The position numbers and the translations under genes are program-made. From positions 434,001 through 498,000 of the forward strand of contig BDSL01000073.1 of NCBI GenBank assembly GCA_003116995.1: 64,000 nucleotides of DNA, given 5' to 3'. The notes under the pieces were generated by a model. That model was not told the origin of the DNA. It was given only the letters and a program-made list of their open reading frames with translations, and ran no database searches. The stretch is from Yamagishiella unicocca. Lineage: Eukaryota > Chlorophyta > Chlorophyceae > Chlamydomonadales > Volvocaceae. This document shows positions 36,151 to 48,359 of the stretch, piece by piece; the first letter of the stretch is position 1; each line of letters starts with the position of its first letter.

Positions 36151-36504
36151 TAACAGGCAGGACTAGGCAGGTCCATCCATATATACATTCCAAGAATCAT
36201 TACGGGGCCTTGGACCATATCTCTTGCTCGGGACGCCTTTTCGTACTGGCCTCTAAAACATAACTCGCTTATAACTCGCCTACTATGGCACCATGTCTAT
36301 GAAGACCCCCCGCCCTTATGAATTAAACATCGAAGCGAGTAATAGGAAACAGGAGGCAAGAAATCCATATACATGTATGGAAGAAATCCCCTACCAGGTT
36401 TCCTCACTACATACGGGCCGAACGGGGCCGGTTTCGTTCCTCATTACGGCGGGTGCGGTGTGATGCCATAGATAGGGTCGCTCTACCCCTGACCATTGTT
36501 GATT

Positions 36505-36582
36505 ATTACACCCGTAGCCATAAATATGTAGACCGGATCTAAGGTTACACCCGTAGCCATAAATATGTAGACCGGATCTAAG
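36505..36582 (+). repeat. 39-bp direct duplication
   Basis: Two adjacent copies of TTACACCCGTAGCCATAAAT + ATGTAGACCGGATCTAAGG, in the 3' flank of the ankyrin gene. Confidence 0.85.
36545..36549 (-). terminator. TGTAA poly(A)-type motif of ankyrin gene
   Basis: Minus-strand TGTAA lies about 57 nt past the proposed stop at 36606-36608. A second copy is at 36506-36510. The position supports the proposed last exon. Confidence 0.45.
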
Positions 36583-36605
36583 GATCCTTGCGCGCAGGCC
36601 GCGCG

Positions 36606-39600
36606 CTAGCGGGAGCCGCTCGCATAGGATGGACTCACATGTTCCGCCTTGGCGGTGCCCCTGCGTTTTGACGATGGGTCTACCTGCATCGTCTCTTGGC
36701 GGCGCTCCTTAGTAGTTCCATAATTCAAATGATGATTAGCCATCTCCTTATCCTGCGTACATGTAGAACGGTGCCCGAAGGAATATATGATTTTTATCAC
36801 TCGATCGCTGGCGTTGCCGTTATAGTTATTACCAACCAATGTGCGTAAGCGATGAATGATGTGCAATCATTGCATATGTGTATTCGCCTTCGTTGGACGG
36901 AAAAGACGTCGTTCGCACCACATTAATAGGTAACCAAGTAACGACATGAAAGACATGAAAGATGGGACTGTTACACGGCATGTACGCAAGGGATACCATT
37001 GGACACAAACGAAGACTGCTGGCTACGTGCACCCCTCACTCGCAAAGCCTCGCTGGGCACAATGTACGGCAGGTGTGTAGCAGGCGAGCAGCCAAAGGCT
37101 TCTCGAGATGCTGGGAGAGCGCTTTGCGCCTTAGGTAGTGTTCGCAAGGGCCGTACAACTGTCGTACACCTGCTACACTCTCCCCCCTTTGAAGGGAACC
37201 GTCTCGGTCCCTTAGGGCCTTGCCAGCAAGTGCTTGCCTTCACCTACCCTGGGCACTGGGTCGCCACTCCAGGTCACGTCATGCCCCGCCATAGCATGCG
37301 CCTAGCCTTGCGGGTTTTTTAAGCATCTAGCAATATTGGTCAACTTCGCTCTGCCGATTCCTCTTAGAGGACGTTGGACCGCGCTGCGTCGCCCGAACAG
37401 ATATATACTGTGCGGTCGATCCTAGGACCTTTGGGTCTCAACGGCTGGTCTCGATACCAATTGCAGTAAGCGTGCAACCAGGAGCAAGCAGTAACTAACG
37501 CTGCTCCTAATTTTCAAAATGATGCGCCCACGCAGATGGACGCGGAAAATGGCGAAAAGGAACACCCGCCCGCCTCCGGGACCCGACTTCCTGCCAGGAA
37601 CCAAGAGCAGGCAACGGCTGCTGCGCAGGTTGAAGAGGCCATGCGCAACGCAACGCCTAACAAGGCCTCCTAATTTTCAAAATGATGCGCCCACGCAGAT
37701 GGACGCGGAAAATGGCGAAAAGGAACACCCGCCCGCCTCCGGGACCCGACTTCCTGCCAGGAACCAAGAGCAGGCAACGGCTGCTGCGCAGGTTGAAGAG
37801 GCCATGCGCAACGCAACGCCTAACAAGGTCAAGGCGCTGGAGCACGATGTCCAGGCCCTGAAGACGGCCCTCGCCATCGTCCACTGCAACCATGACGAGC
37901 TAAGCAGCAAGATGGATATGATTTTGCTGCAAATTACCGCCCTACAGGATGGAAGGGCTACCGACGAGCGGGACGCATTTCCTCGGTAGCCCTTCCATTC
38001 TGTAAGGCGGTAATTTGCAGCAAGATCATATCCATCTTGCTGCTTAGCTCGTCATGGTTGCTGTTGACGATGGCGAGGGCCGTCTTCAGGGCCTCAACGT
38101 CGTGTTCCAGCGCCTTGACCTTATTTGGCGTTGCGTTGCGCATGGCCTCTTCAACCTGCGCCGCAGCCGTTGCCTGCTCTTGGTTCCTGGCAGGAAGCCG
38201 GGTCCCGGAGGCGGGCGGGTGTTCCTTTTCGCCATTTTCCGCGTCCATCTGCGTGGGCGCATCATATTGAAAATTAGGAGCAGCGTTAGTTACTGCTTGC
38301 TCCTGTTGTTGTTCTTCAGCATCATCGTCACGCTCAGCGCGACGTTTCTCAAGGCGACGCTTTGCGCGCATGAATTGTTTGAACAGCAGCTTATCTGCCG
38401 TCGATAATTTTGTTGCCATTTAGGCAGGGTTAGCCTATCGGCGCCCTTAATGAGAGGATCTACAGCCTGACCCTCGATACCAAATTGTAGCAGGCGAGCA
38501 GCCAAAGGCTTCTCGAGATGCTGGGAGAGCGCTTTGCGCCTCTTAGGTGGTGTTCGCAAGGGCCGTACAATTGTCGTACACCTGCTACAAGGTGCTGGCG
38601 TTCCTGTTTCCTAACAACGCACCTATCTACCTATGACATGGCTACCTGCGCGTATATATGCACATATGTCGCGTCATCCCTTGATACCCACGCTTCCGTA
38701 CCTTGGCACCGTTACCGCCTGCTCCAGCCAGGAGAAGCAACTCCACCTTTCGGGAACCTTCCTTCCGTGCTAGCGCCAGAGGAGTATCACCATCCTGTAC
38801 ACACCAGCGAGTAAATCCCGATAATTACTTACGCGACCTCGTTATTGATGAACACGCATGGTTGCTGGGCCATCGCGTCCGTTAATACTGCATCATTTTT
38901 CGCTCACTTGATTGATATGATATGTTTTTGCCCCGATCTACCTACAGTACCAAAATATTTAGGCTTCACGCATGTAGGCGCCACGTATGTAGGCTTTTCA
39001 CCGGCTCGCTCTTTCACTGCTGGATCGGCTGCCCACCCACCCACTGTGCGTAAACAATTAAAATAATTACGATTCCACCATTCGATCAGCCTGGCGTCTG
39101 GAACCTACGTTTACCGTTTTACGATGATTGCGATCATTCCGGGCGTAATCAAATTACACGGCTAACTAACGCAAGCGCAAGCGGATAGATGCCCAACCAA
39201 GCCTGCGCATACTGGTACCTCGAATTTCCATCGATCCCGCCCTGACCTTGTTAACGTGCGCTATTGACTACGAATGGTACTACTACCATATATAGTATGG
39301 CCGCTATTCGCTTCCGCGTTCTGAGCGTAAGCGTTATAAAGCGTACCTTGGTCCTAGCGGTCGTGTCCGCGCCCGCCTGCAGCAGCACCTGGACAACGTC
39401 TCGGTGGCCCTTAGCGCACGCATCGTGCAGAGCTGTCGAAGAATCCTGCGTGCAACCGAATAACAAAATTGCAGCAGACATGATTGGTAAGTGAAGAAAA
39501 CGTGGGCAATCTAAAACAAACATACGCTAACAAACCATACGTAGTATTTTAAACCATAGTAATAAACCTTACGTTCGCAACGCCAAAGCAAGTAATAGGA

Positions 39601-42600
39601 AACCTAGGAGGATAGAAATCGCACAACCATTCATTGCTTTAGCACGTATGCGTGGCGAACTATTTACACTGTTCGATATTACTGTAAGCACCTATCGCCT
39701 GCTGCTGCCACTCACGTACCTTTCTCTTGGCTGTCACGTCCGCCCCGGCCCGCAGCAGCACCTCCACCATCGATGCATGGCCATTCGAGCTAGCATAGTG
39801 GAGGGGCCTGCTCCAATCCTGCCGGGTCAGGTGGAGGGGTCGATCGGGAGCGGGAACACGCCGTGGATGGATGGGCCGCGGGCAATTCAGAAGTGGGCAT
39901 TCCGGTTCATCGATTGCTTGCATCCTAATGCTAGGCAGGAGACCGTGCAAATATACTTAATAATGACGATATGTCCCGAGTAGCAGAACAAATATGTAAT
40001 AGCAGGACGTTCATGACGTGAAAGCAAATAGAGGACGTGCGCACCAACGTACCCCCCACGACGACTCACCCAGCCAGTTGGTATGGTTAAGAGGAAACAA
40101 CGAACGCGTATTCACCCAGTCGGTGAACATGAGAAAGGATAAACGCTTTAGTCCAGAGCAAACTCACCCAGTACCTAATGCTGCAAAAATAATTTACATC
40201 TCGACCCGATCCACGTCAGTACCTAATGCTGCAAAAATAATTTACATCTCGACCCGATCCACGTCAGTACCTAATGCTGCAAAAATAATTTACATCTCGA
40301 CCCGATCCACGTCAGTACCTAATGCTGCAAAAATAATTTACATCTCGACCCGATCCACGTCAGTACCTAATGCTGCAAAAATAATTTGCATCTCGACCCG
40401 ATCCACGTCAGTACCGCTCTATCTATCTGTAGCGGTAGTATCGTCAACTGATACCCAGCAGTGGTTGCGGCGAGCGACCCCGGGGCCCGCCCACGATCGA
40501 TCGTCTTCGCGCACGACATCTCCACGCAGCATACACGCAGGCACCGCAGCGTCTCCCTGCCATAAGTGCAGCAGCACATAGATGCAAACACCAACCTTGG
40601 CTTTGGCGTTGACATCCGCGCCGGCCCGGATCAGCAGCTCCACAACCTCCGAGTGGCCTTCTGCGCTGGCGTCGTGTAGCGGTGTTTGCCAGTCCTGCAG
40701 GAGTTGGATAGACGCGTACATATATAGCTCTCACATGCAAAATTAACGACGGAAACGGAATGAAGTCATCTAAGGGCTCCTTTCTTAGCACCATCAAGCC
40801 TAAACACGGGTTAAATCCGGCATTGCGCAGGCCATCAGTGCTAGCAGTGGCGCTAATGTGGCGCTAATATCGACTAAAAAAGTAAACCTAGAGATGCCAT
40901 GCATACTTATACAGCAGGAAAGCGTTTGGTACGTGTTTGCAATCGATTAATGAGTCATTTTCAACGATTATATCTTACTGTTGACTTAGCGGCGGCATCC
41001 GCCCCTGACCGCAAGAGCAGCTCCACGGCGTCGGTATGCCCCTCTGAGCTGGCGTGGTGCAGAGGCGAACGACCTTCCTACGTGCGCACGTACACGAAGC
41101 ATTCAGTCAGCAGCAGGCCGAGTTATTAGCAGCCAGCCAGAGAGTGACTCAAGCCGCCAGCAGCGAGAGAGCACCTAGTTAATGAGTACGTATCAGCAGG
41201 GAGCGGCCAGGAGCGAGCAGAAGCAGTAGCAGGCCAACGCCCATCCGGCGGCCGGCAGTGACGCGCGCGCCGACGTACGTCTGTCATTCATTTCCTTTTT
41301 CCTTTCTAATATACATAGGCGATGTTAATAAGGTAAGAAGATGTAACCGGTCAAAACGCCAATGCGATAAATAGGAAAGCGGTCACACATACTTGTCATC
41401 ATAGGCAAAACAGCTAACAAATAAAGCGTGCGTGTGGGATCGATCGACTGGTTGTTTGGATCCGAGCGCTTGTGTACAGCGATACCATACGGGCGGTGAT
41501 ACGCAGCAAATGTACGCGTTCTTTCTTCTTAGCACATAACGATCCTTCCTCATCACATATCAATACTATCCGTCTACATTGGCAGCAGGTAGGGTCATCA
41601 AGTAGGTGGGCGAGGATGGCCACATACACACGCACGAACTCACGTCGTCTCTGACGTCGACGGCCGCCCCCGCCAGCAGCAGCACCTCCACCACCCCAGT
41701 GTGGCCTCCGTTACTGGCGTACGACAGCGGCGTTATGCCGTCCTGGTAAACGTACGGTAGAGCGTACATGCGGGTAATTACAGGGAGCGGCGGTACACAC
41801 GCACGCAAACCAAAAGCAATACCGGTATATATATAGCTAGGATGGATGATCAGTCATCGTTAAGGATGACATGCAGCTCCGGTTGCGACTTTCCATCGGC
41901 GGAATCAAAGGAAAACGGCGATGGATTCATATCCGCTGGATCCGCATGTAGTACGACATTGCGTGCCGAACTCATACATGAGCGAATGGAGTGCGGTAAT
42001 AACGTAATAACAGAAACCTTCCGCTGTCGTACGTAAGCAAATGGTATGTCGTAAATGTGAAAGACAAATAAACCCTAGCTCCGATTAATAAGTGGGCGGT
42101 TAGTTGCTACATACATATGTTGCCCGCCACAGCAGCGTAACATACGATACCTGGTCTATTCCCGAGACGTCCGCCCCCTTCTGGAGCAGAAGCTGCACCA
42201 CCTCCTTCTGGCCCTTCAAGCTAGCGACATGGAGGGGCGTGGCCCCATCCTGCAGTAAAATACGGTTTCGCATTCCAAGAAATAAACGGACAGACATATA
42301 TTTTTATGTTCAGCAGCTGCTGGGAAAGGCAACATAAGAGAGCTGTACAAGTAATGATAAAGCCAAACCCTGCGAAACAATGATATGAACGTCTTGCATT
42401 TATGTAGCTAGGAGATTTTTTTAAGCCAGCACATACATGTGCGTGTTAAGTTGCGCACGCACGCACCTGATCCTGGGATGAGACGTTCGCCCCAGCATGT
42501 AATAGTAACTCCACCACCTCAGTGGAGCCGTTTTTGCTGGCGCTGTGGAGGGCATCGTGTCCATCCTACGCACACGTACAGCAAGTGGAATAAACTAATA

Positions 42601-45600
42601 GAAACATGGTCCATCCAGCGGTGTTGGAAAGTGCGTGGGTGGGATCTGATGTTGATGAAGGTACGTGTGGGTGTTCGCCTATTACTCGCTTTGGTGCTTT
42701 TTAGATAATAAGCGATATATATCCCGTTCCTGACGAGATTTGTCCCCATCACGCGCTGACGACGCTCTGTCGTCCGTATTCCCTGACATAAGCTGGTGAC
42801 TGCCGTGGTGACTGCCGTGGTCATTCTCTTCCACATGGTTCTACCACATCGGATCTTTATGACATTAGCGGGAAGCTAGGGCCGGACCAGATCCGCGTCT
42901 TATTAGCTCTGCACACTACGTAATGCTTACTCTTGTACCGGCTGGCGGCCGTCACGCACTTCGTCTATTTCTACCATACGTAAGAAGCAAGAGGAAAATC
43001 GCGAACCCTTACGTACGGCCCGTACGTACACACGGTCTAAAATGTATACGGCGCGCACGCACGGATGGGCGGCTGGACCTCACGTACGTCGTCCACGGCA
43101 TCCAGGTCCGCCCCTGCCGCCAGCAGGATCTCCACCAACTCCCTTTGGCCCAGCGCGCTGGCGCAGTGCAGCACCGTTACGCCCTCCTGTACGCGTGTGC
43201 GCACGCAGCAATTATTACAATACAGCAGCTTAGACAACATGCAGGAGGCAGGGTTGTAAGGTTACGAAGGCAGGGTTGTTTCGATGGCAGGTAGGGTAGC
43301 TAGGTTGCAGTGTTTGAAGGTAGCCGGGTGTACGTGCAGCAGCGGTTAGACCGCCGGCTGCAGCAGGTGCGAGGACAGACGGGTAGGGACTGACACAAGC
43401 CCCTTGATAGGATATAGTTCATGTGGAACATACAGCGGCCCGCTTCGAACGCAATAATAGAAACTAACATCACCTAAGACGCCAAAGCAAAGTAATATTA
43501 CATCATGACGCGCGCAGCGAGCAGAACCTAACAAACCGCGTGCGGCTGAGCTGTGTCGCGATGTATGGCGGGCCCTATCTGATGCATGCACGCGAATGAT
43601 ACTACGTACTACGTATTGCACACCCACGACAGCAAGCATTGTTTGACACTCACAGTATCAGCTTTGTTGACGTCCGCCCCGTTTCGTAACAGGATCTCGG
43701 CCACTTCCTTATGGCCCGCTCCAATAATCGTGGGATCGTTGCTGCCCCGTAACGGCTGGAAAGAGTCCTGCGTATCGTAGATAACCACATTAACCATGTT
43801 CGTTTGCGGCGCGCGGCGGGCATATACGGTATGAGGCTCCAGTGCGTGACCAATCAAGAGAGCAAGCAACGAACTTCAGACTGGTGTGCAAGGGGGCGGA
43901 TGGATGGAAGCACCAGAGCGAGCGCAAGGGGGCGGGACGGAGCACTGTATGTGCGGGAGTTACATTACGGTTGCTTGTATGTATGTATGTATGTGCGACG
44001 AGTCAACACGACGGCAGGCGTACTCCTCAACATAACTGACCGATTTAAGAAACCTTGAACTGGCAGCGCGAAGAGCCGAGACGCCGTCCTGGAGGCACGC
44101 AGGTATGTGGCAACAGGCAGCACGAGCCGGTGGGAGCCAAGATTTAGATGTTCATTGAAGGTTTTAGGGTTTTAGGAGTTAAGGGGGTTAGAGGTTAATT
44201 AGGGATGTTATTTGCTGCCACCACGTACGACCTCTGCCTGGCTGTGCACGCGGCAGGTGGTGCAGCAGGTTGGCAGCAGGACCTATGGTATTGCGAAAGA
44301 AGTAAGCAACCCGCGCGCCACGGTACGTGTGTAGGTGCTGTTAGTGGTAGGTAGCCAGGTAGGAGCCCGGATGGCGGGGCGGTAGGTAGGGTCGGACCCA
44401 TGTATGGTGGCGAACATGCATGCATACATGTGGGGCACGAACTCGAGCGCGTGGTGGTGCGGGTCACGTACGTCGCGGGAGCCTGCTGTGTGCCTACGTA
44501 CGCACGTACGCGGTGTAGGAGGTAGATGGCAGGACCCCCGGATGTATGTGCGGACGGTCGGCGGTATCGTACACCGATATTATCGGCGGTATCGTACACC
44601 GATATTATTGAGAAGGACTAACGCTTACAGCTGCTTGATAGGCTGATAGGTAGGTATTAAGATATGGCAGCAGGTACGAATAAATACGTTATCAACATAA
44701 CACTTTCTCCATAAGGTAGGTGTACGCGCGCAGCTGGCTAGTTAGCTGCTGCTGGTAAGAGATCGCGCCATGCAAAACGTAATGTACGCACGTATGCCCC
44801 GAAAACCTGAGTTCATACGTTAGTTGTAGGCTGCGCACGATTTTTATTCATTGCATCGCAAGCTAGCTAGCCATGTTCATTCGTTGTGCCCTGTTGGCAG
44901 CAGCAGCTTGGATCCATCCCACCTATCTACCGCCCGCTAATTCATCCGCGACCGGCGCACCCCATGCCAGTGTCCGCTGTTCATATGTTAGGCAGTGCGC
45001 ACTGCTGTAGCCACGATAGGTGTGTGCGCACTTACATCGTTCGCCAGCGAAGCGTCTGCTCCTGCGCCCAGCAACGCCTCCACAACGTACGTGTGGCCCG
45101 CTGCGCTCGCCTCGATCAGCGGTGTGCCCCCTTTCTGCAACAGCCATTGCGTAATAAATCGCACAGCAAAGGGGCTTCGTTTACTTCACAACTCGGCTGT
45201 CTGCTGCGTAAACGTTATTTAATATAAAGATGCGATGAGATTGGGATATGTAGGCAGGCAGTATTGGCTGCGTCCGCGCCGCCGCCGATCAACTTACTTC
45301 TGCCTATTTTGCTGGGCTAACACAAAATCTAGCAACGAGGAAAACGCCATTCATTGAAGAGCGACCAGGCCCAACAACAACAAGCACGCACGCCCAGCAG
45401 GTAGTGTGTTTTTCAGCCTGCCGCCATTTGGCGCCATTTGGCACGTAGAACGGGTAAGTAAAGCTAGTAGAGCTGCCCGTGATCTCCCCTTCGCTCCAGT
45501 CCCTTCCAGCAGCCAGCAGCAGGTCCGGCGGGTTCATCGTCAACGGCTATTGCAACCCATCCAGCCAGCAGCAGGTCGATGGCATGCATACAGCCCCAAG

Positions 45601-48359
45601 CAGCTACGTAGCCCGGCGGGCGGCCCAGAATCCGCGTGCGTGCGTCGCCTACAACTTACCTACAGTCTCATCAGTAGCAGCAGCAGGTGCCAGCAGTGCA
45701 GAGGGTACATAACTAGGCAGCAGCTAAGTCGGTTGCAGTCGCTCGCTCGCTCCGTCCATCATTTGCATGTACATACCGGGCTGCTGCTTACTTGCGGCTA
45801 CTTGCTTGGTTATAGCCATCCACACGTACCTCATTCACCACCAGCGACGCGCTTGCGGCCCCCGACTGCAGTAGTAGCAGCTCCACCACCTCCTTGTGCC
45901 CCCTCGTGCAGGCGCAGTGAAGAGGTGTGTCCTCCTCCTGCGCATCGCACGTACGGCAGATATTTATGGGATCGATGTGAGCGATGGACCGACTACTGCC
46001 GCACTTATCTACTGTCAGGAACATCACCGCGATCGAGGAGTGCGCGCGCGCGAGTGGAGCCGTCCGCCAGGTGGCCGGATGCATGATAGATAAATCGAGT
46101 TGCACCGGCATGCGTGCGTTGCTTGCTTGGCAATAATATTAGCCACCGCGCCGCCGTGGGTGACGGTGAACCGACACACACACACGCACCACGTTTCTGG
46201 CGTCGACGGTCGCCCCTTCCCGAAGCAGCAACTCTGCCACCTCCTTGCATCCACTAGCGCTGGCGTAGTGCAGGGGCGTGACACCCCACTGGGTCGGAAG
46301 TAAATAAAGTAAGCCCAGCAGCGAATTGTGAGCGGGGGGGTTAGTTGTACTTTAAGGGTAGGTAATTGAGAGGTAGGACACGTCAGCTACGCAGCTATCT
46401 AGCAGCGTTGTGCATTTGTTTGCTTGTTCCATTACTCCTTGATTGCACAAGAGCACAACGCGACCTCGCTCGCTCCTGCGTTGGCTGGTGTCATGATGCA
46501 TGGACGCGCCCCACACATGCATGGGCGCATTTTCACCACCGTCACCAGCGAGGTACGTGGGAACTCACCCTGTCCTGGGCAGACACGCCCGTCCCCGCCC
46601 GCAGCAGCACCTCCACCACTTCCTTGTGGCCTTTAGAACTTGCGCAGTGGATGGGCAGCACGCAGTTCTGCGTACCATGGGTAGATGTATGTATAGATAG
46701 GAGGAGCAGCACATACAAGAAAGTACGTATGGCAGGTCGGCAGGCGATGGATTAATCTAGCGCCCGACGCTATCTACGGATAAAAGGTATGGATGGCGAT
46801 GTGCTGTATTCGTTGCAACTGGGTGGTAGCATGACACATGTGCAATGTACGGGTGCATCCCGCCCGCCACAAGAAGGCGTAACTGACAGATAGGCAGCAG
46901 GCGAAGTGAGGAAAGTGAGGAAAGACGCGGGGAATGCATGAACAAAGCCACGTCACTTCGCTCCGTACGCACATCATGGTGGGCGACGGCGACGCTCATG
47001 GTCATCCTTGCAAAGCCAGACTCCGAACCCTGAACAGTTGTATCATCAAAACGAACACGTTTACGTTAGTTCATGATGCAAAGGTAAAAAATTGTATATC
47101 GCCCGTACAATAAAGAAGGTTGCATAAGAAAATGGAAATTACAGCGTAAGTTGTCACCCGCAGGAGGCACGTACGTGTTCAATTTGTCGGGTAACCGCAC
47201 CGTCATGCGTCACGCACTACTGCCGCGCTCGACCGCCGCCCTTTTATTTGTTAACCCAAGCATTTAGGGCGAGGATGTTCTATCGCGAGCGGTGTCGGGC
47301 TGGGTGCTGCTGTGCCCTATCATCCATCCTCCTTACTACTTCAGCATCTCTACGTAGTTCGCACATTCTTTCAGCCGTTAGTTCGTTTGGCCAGTTGTCA
47401 TCATCAGTTGACAGCCACCTTTATTGCAAGGCCCATCCACGCACGCAGCAGCCACCTTTTTGCAAGCCAAGCACAATGCTGCTGCGTGCTGTTCGTCGCG
47501 CACGCACGCACAGGCAGGCATTACATTAAGAAGTTGCGTTCAAAACGCCACCGCCGTTGAATGGATGGCTATCACTTATTTGCTTGCCTGTGCGCTTTTA
47601 TTATTAGATAGCCATCCAAGTACCTGGGTCGTGCACGACGCGTCCGCCCCAGCCCGCAGCAGCGCCTCCACCACCTCCTTGCTGCCATTGGAACTTGCGC
47701 GGTGGAGGGCTGTCAACCCATCCTACGCGCAGGCATACATGCATCGATGGTGGCGACCGGCAGCAGGCAGCAGATACGTAGGCTCGGATCGTGAGCACGC
47801 AGGGGATGCGATGCATGTTATTAGCTAGCAGGGTGTGATGCATGATGAGGAGCGGGTGGAGGGATGGCTGGAGGCAGAGGTGTGGCTAGCTAGCTGGTGG
47901 GGTGGCTAGCTGGAGGAGCGGCGGCTGGATGGAGGGGTGCGTGGCTGGAGGGATACACGTATGCCGAGGCGGCGGCGTGATGCCGAGCGACAGGACCCGT
48001 GCTTCTACAACTGCTAGCGCGCGTGTGTAAGTCATATAATTAAACATGCTGCTTCTGCACAGGTGCCAAGTAAGCTGACCGCACACCGCGCGTCCTACAC
48101 GCACGCCCCTCTTAAGCCACCGACCCGATCTGCCTCGTTTGCGTTGACAAGGGGATCCTCCAACAGATGCTGCACTCTCTGTAGGTCTCCTTCGTTACTG
48201 GCATTGAGAAGCGCCTCCTGTGGCGCAAGCGACACAGCAAGCAAGCAGTGAGGTCAACAAATGCGATCTACTCTAGAAGATAGTCCATGTAGTCGATCTT
48301 AGTTTTAATACTGTATCAGACTGGGCGGCAACCTGTTTCTGACGCTGCCCGGCAGACAT
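36606..48359 (-). CDS. Ankyrin-repeat protein, one repeat per exon
   Basis: The start exon 48359-48333 (MSAGQRQKQ) leads to repeat exons, all phase 0 at both ends: 48217-48125, 47722-47624, 46667-46569, 46288-46190, 45937-45830, 45134-45036, 43767-43654, 43186-43088, 42565-42467, 42249-42151, 41742-41644, 41077-40979, 40694-40596, 39818-39720, 39445-39347, 38794-38702. The proposed last exon is 36752-36606 (phase 0, stop TAG). Total is about 589 residues. Twelve exons are exactly 99 nt, one 33-residue ankyrin unit each (DGxTPLHxASxxGHxEVVEL, then LLxAGADV). Two are longer (36 and 38 residues), and the first and last are 31. Ankyrin stacks bind proteins. No enzymatic domain, signal peptide or membrane helix is seen, so the partner is unknown. 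The last exon is less certain; an LTR element sits in its intron. Confidence 0.88.
37076..37177 (-). repeat. LTR (3' LTR of the element)
   Basis: 102 bp. It differs from the other LTR by one 2-nt indel and two substitutions, so insertion is not very recent. Confidence 0.88.
37479..38310. repeat. Fold-back (inverted duplication) inside the LTR element
   Basis: The sequence at 37668-37963 is the reverse complement of about 37984-38281, with a ~20-nt loop (37964-37983). A partial direct copy (37479-37667) precedes the left arm. The arms carry scattered differences (for example VQAL against VEAL in the encoded text), so they are not identical. Confidence 0.88.
37958..38419 (-). CDS. Gag-position frame of the small LTR element
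   Basis: The 153-residue frame begins about 65 nt inside the 5' LTR, where gag normally starts. It is basic at the N-terminus (KRRLEKRRAERDDDAEEQQQ) and coiled-coil-like at the C-terminus (KALEHDVEALKTALAIVNSN). No zinc knuckle is seen. It may be a reduced Gag or an unrelated captured sequence. A diverged copy lies inverted at 37669-37989. Confidence 0.55.
   Translation of the reverse strand: MATKLSTADKLLFKQFMRAKRRLEKRRAERDDDAEEQQQEQAVTNAAPNFQYDAPTQMDAENGEKEHPPASGTRLPARNQEQATAAAQVEEAMRNATPNKVKALEHDVEALKTALAIVNSNHDELSSKMDMILLQITALQNGRATEEMRPARR
38486..38589 (-). repeat. LTR (5' LTR of the element)
   Basis: 104 bp. The primer-binding site lies 3 nt inside it on the minus strand. Confidence 0.88.
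40165..40412 (+). repeat. 48-bp tandem repeat, 5 copies, in ankyrin intron
   Basis: Five units of AGTACCTAATGCTGCAAAAA + TAATTTACATCTCGACCCGATCCACGTC fill part of the intron between the exons at 39720 and 40596. The unit is a multiple of three, so a plus-strand frame stays open through it by chance. Confidence 0.92.
44053..44088 (-). pseudogene. Relic ankyrin exon
   Basis: After an intact acceptor (CCTCCAG) the frame reads DGVSALRAASSR, the first 12 residues of an ankyrin unit, and then loses all similarity. It lies in the 902-nt gap between the exons at 43767 and 45036, where a further 99-nt exon would fit. There is no donor at the expected place. It looks like a repeat exon that lost its second half. 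Confidence 0.65.
44157..44176 (+). repeat. Short interstitial telomere-type repeat
   Basis: GGTTTTAGGGTTTTAGG, two units, in an ankyrin-gene intron near the relic exon. Confidence 0.6.

Larger units (their letters stand above)
37076..38589 (-). mobile_element. Small non-autonomous LTR retrotransposon (TRIM/LARD-like)
   Basis: Direct terminal repeats (37076-37177 and 38486-38589) begin TGTAGCAGG and end CCTGCTACA. They are flanked by a perfect 5-bp target-site duplication AGGTG (37071-37075 and 38590-38594). On the minus strand the order is LTR, primer-binding site TGGTATCGAGGG (38482 downward, initiator-Met-tRNA type), a 153-residue frame, a fold-back region, polypurine tract AAAGGGGGGAGAG (37190-37178), LTR. 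No pol is present, so it would need enzymes from another element. It lies in the last intron of the ankyrin gene, same strand. Confidence 0.88.
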
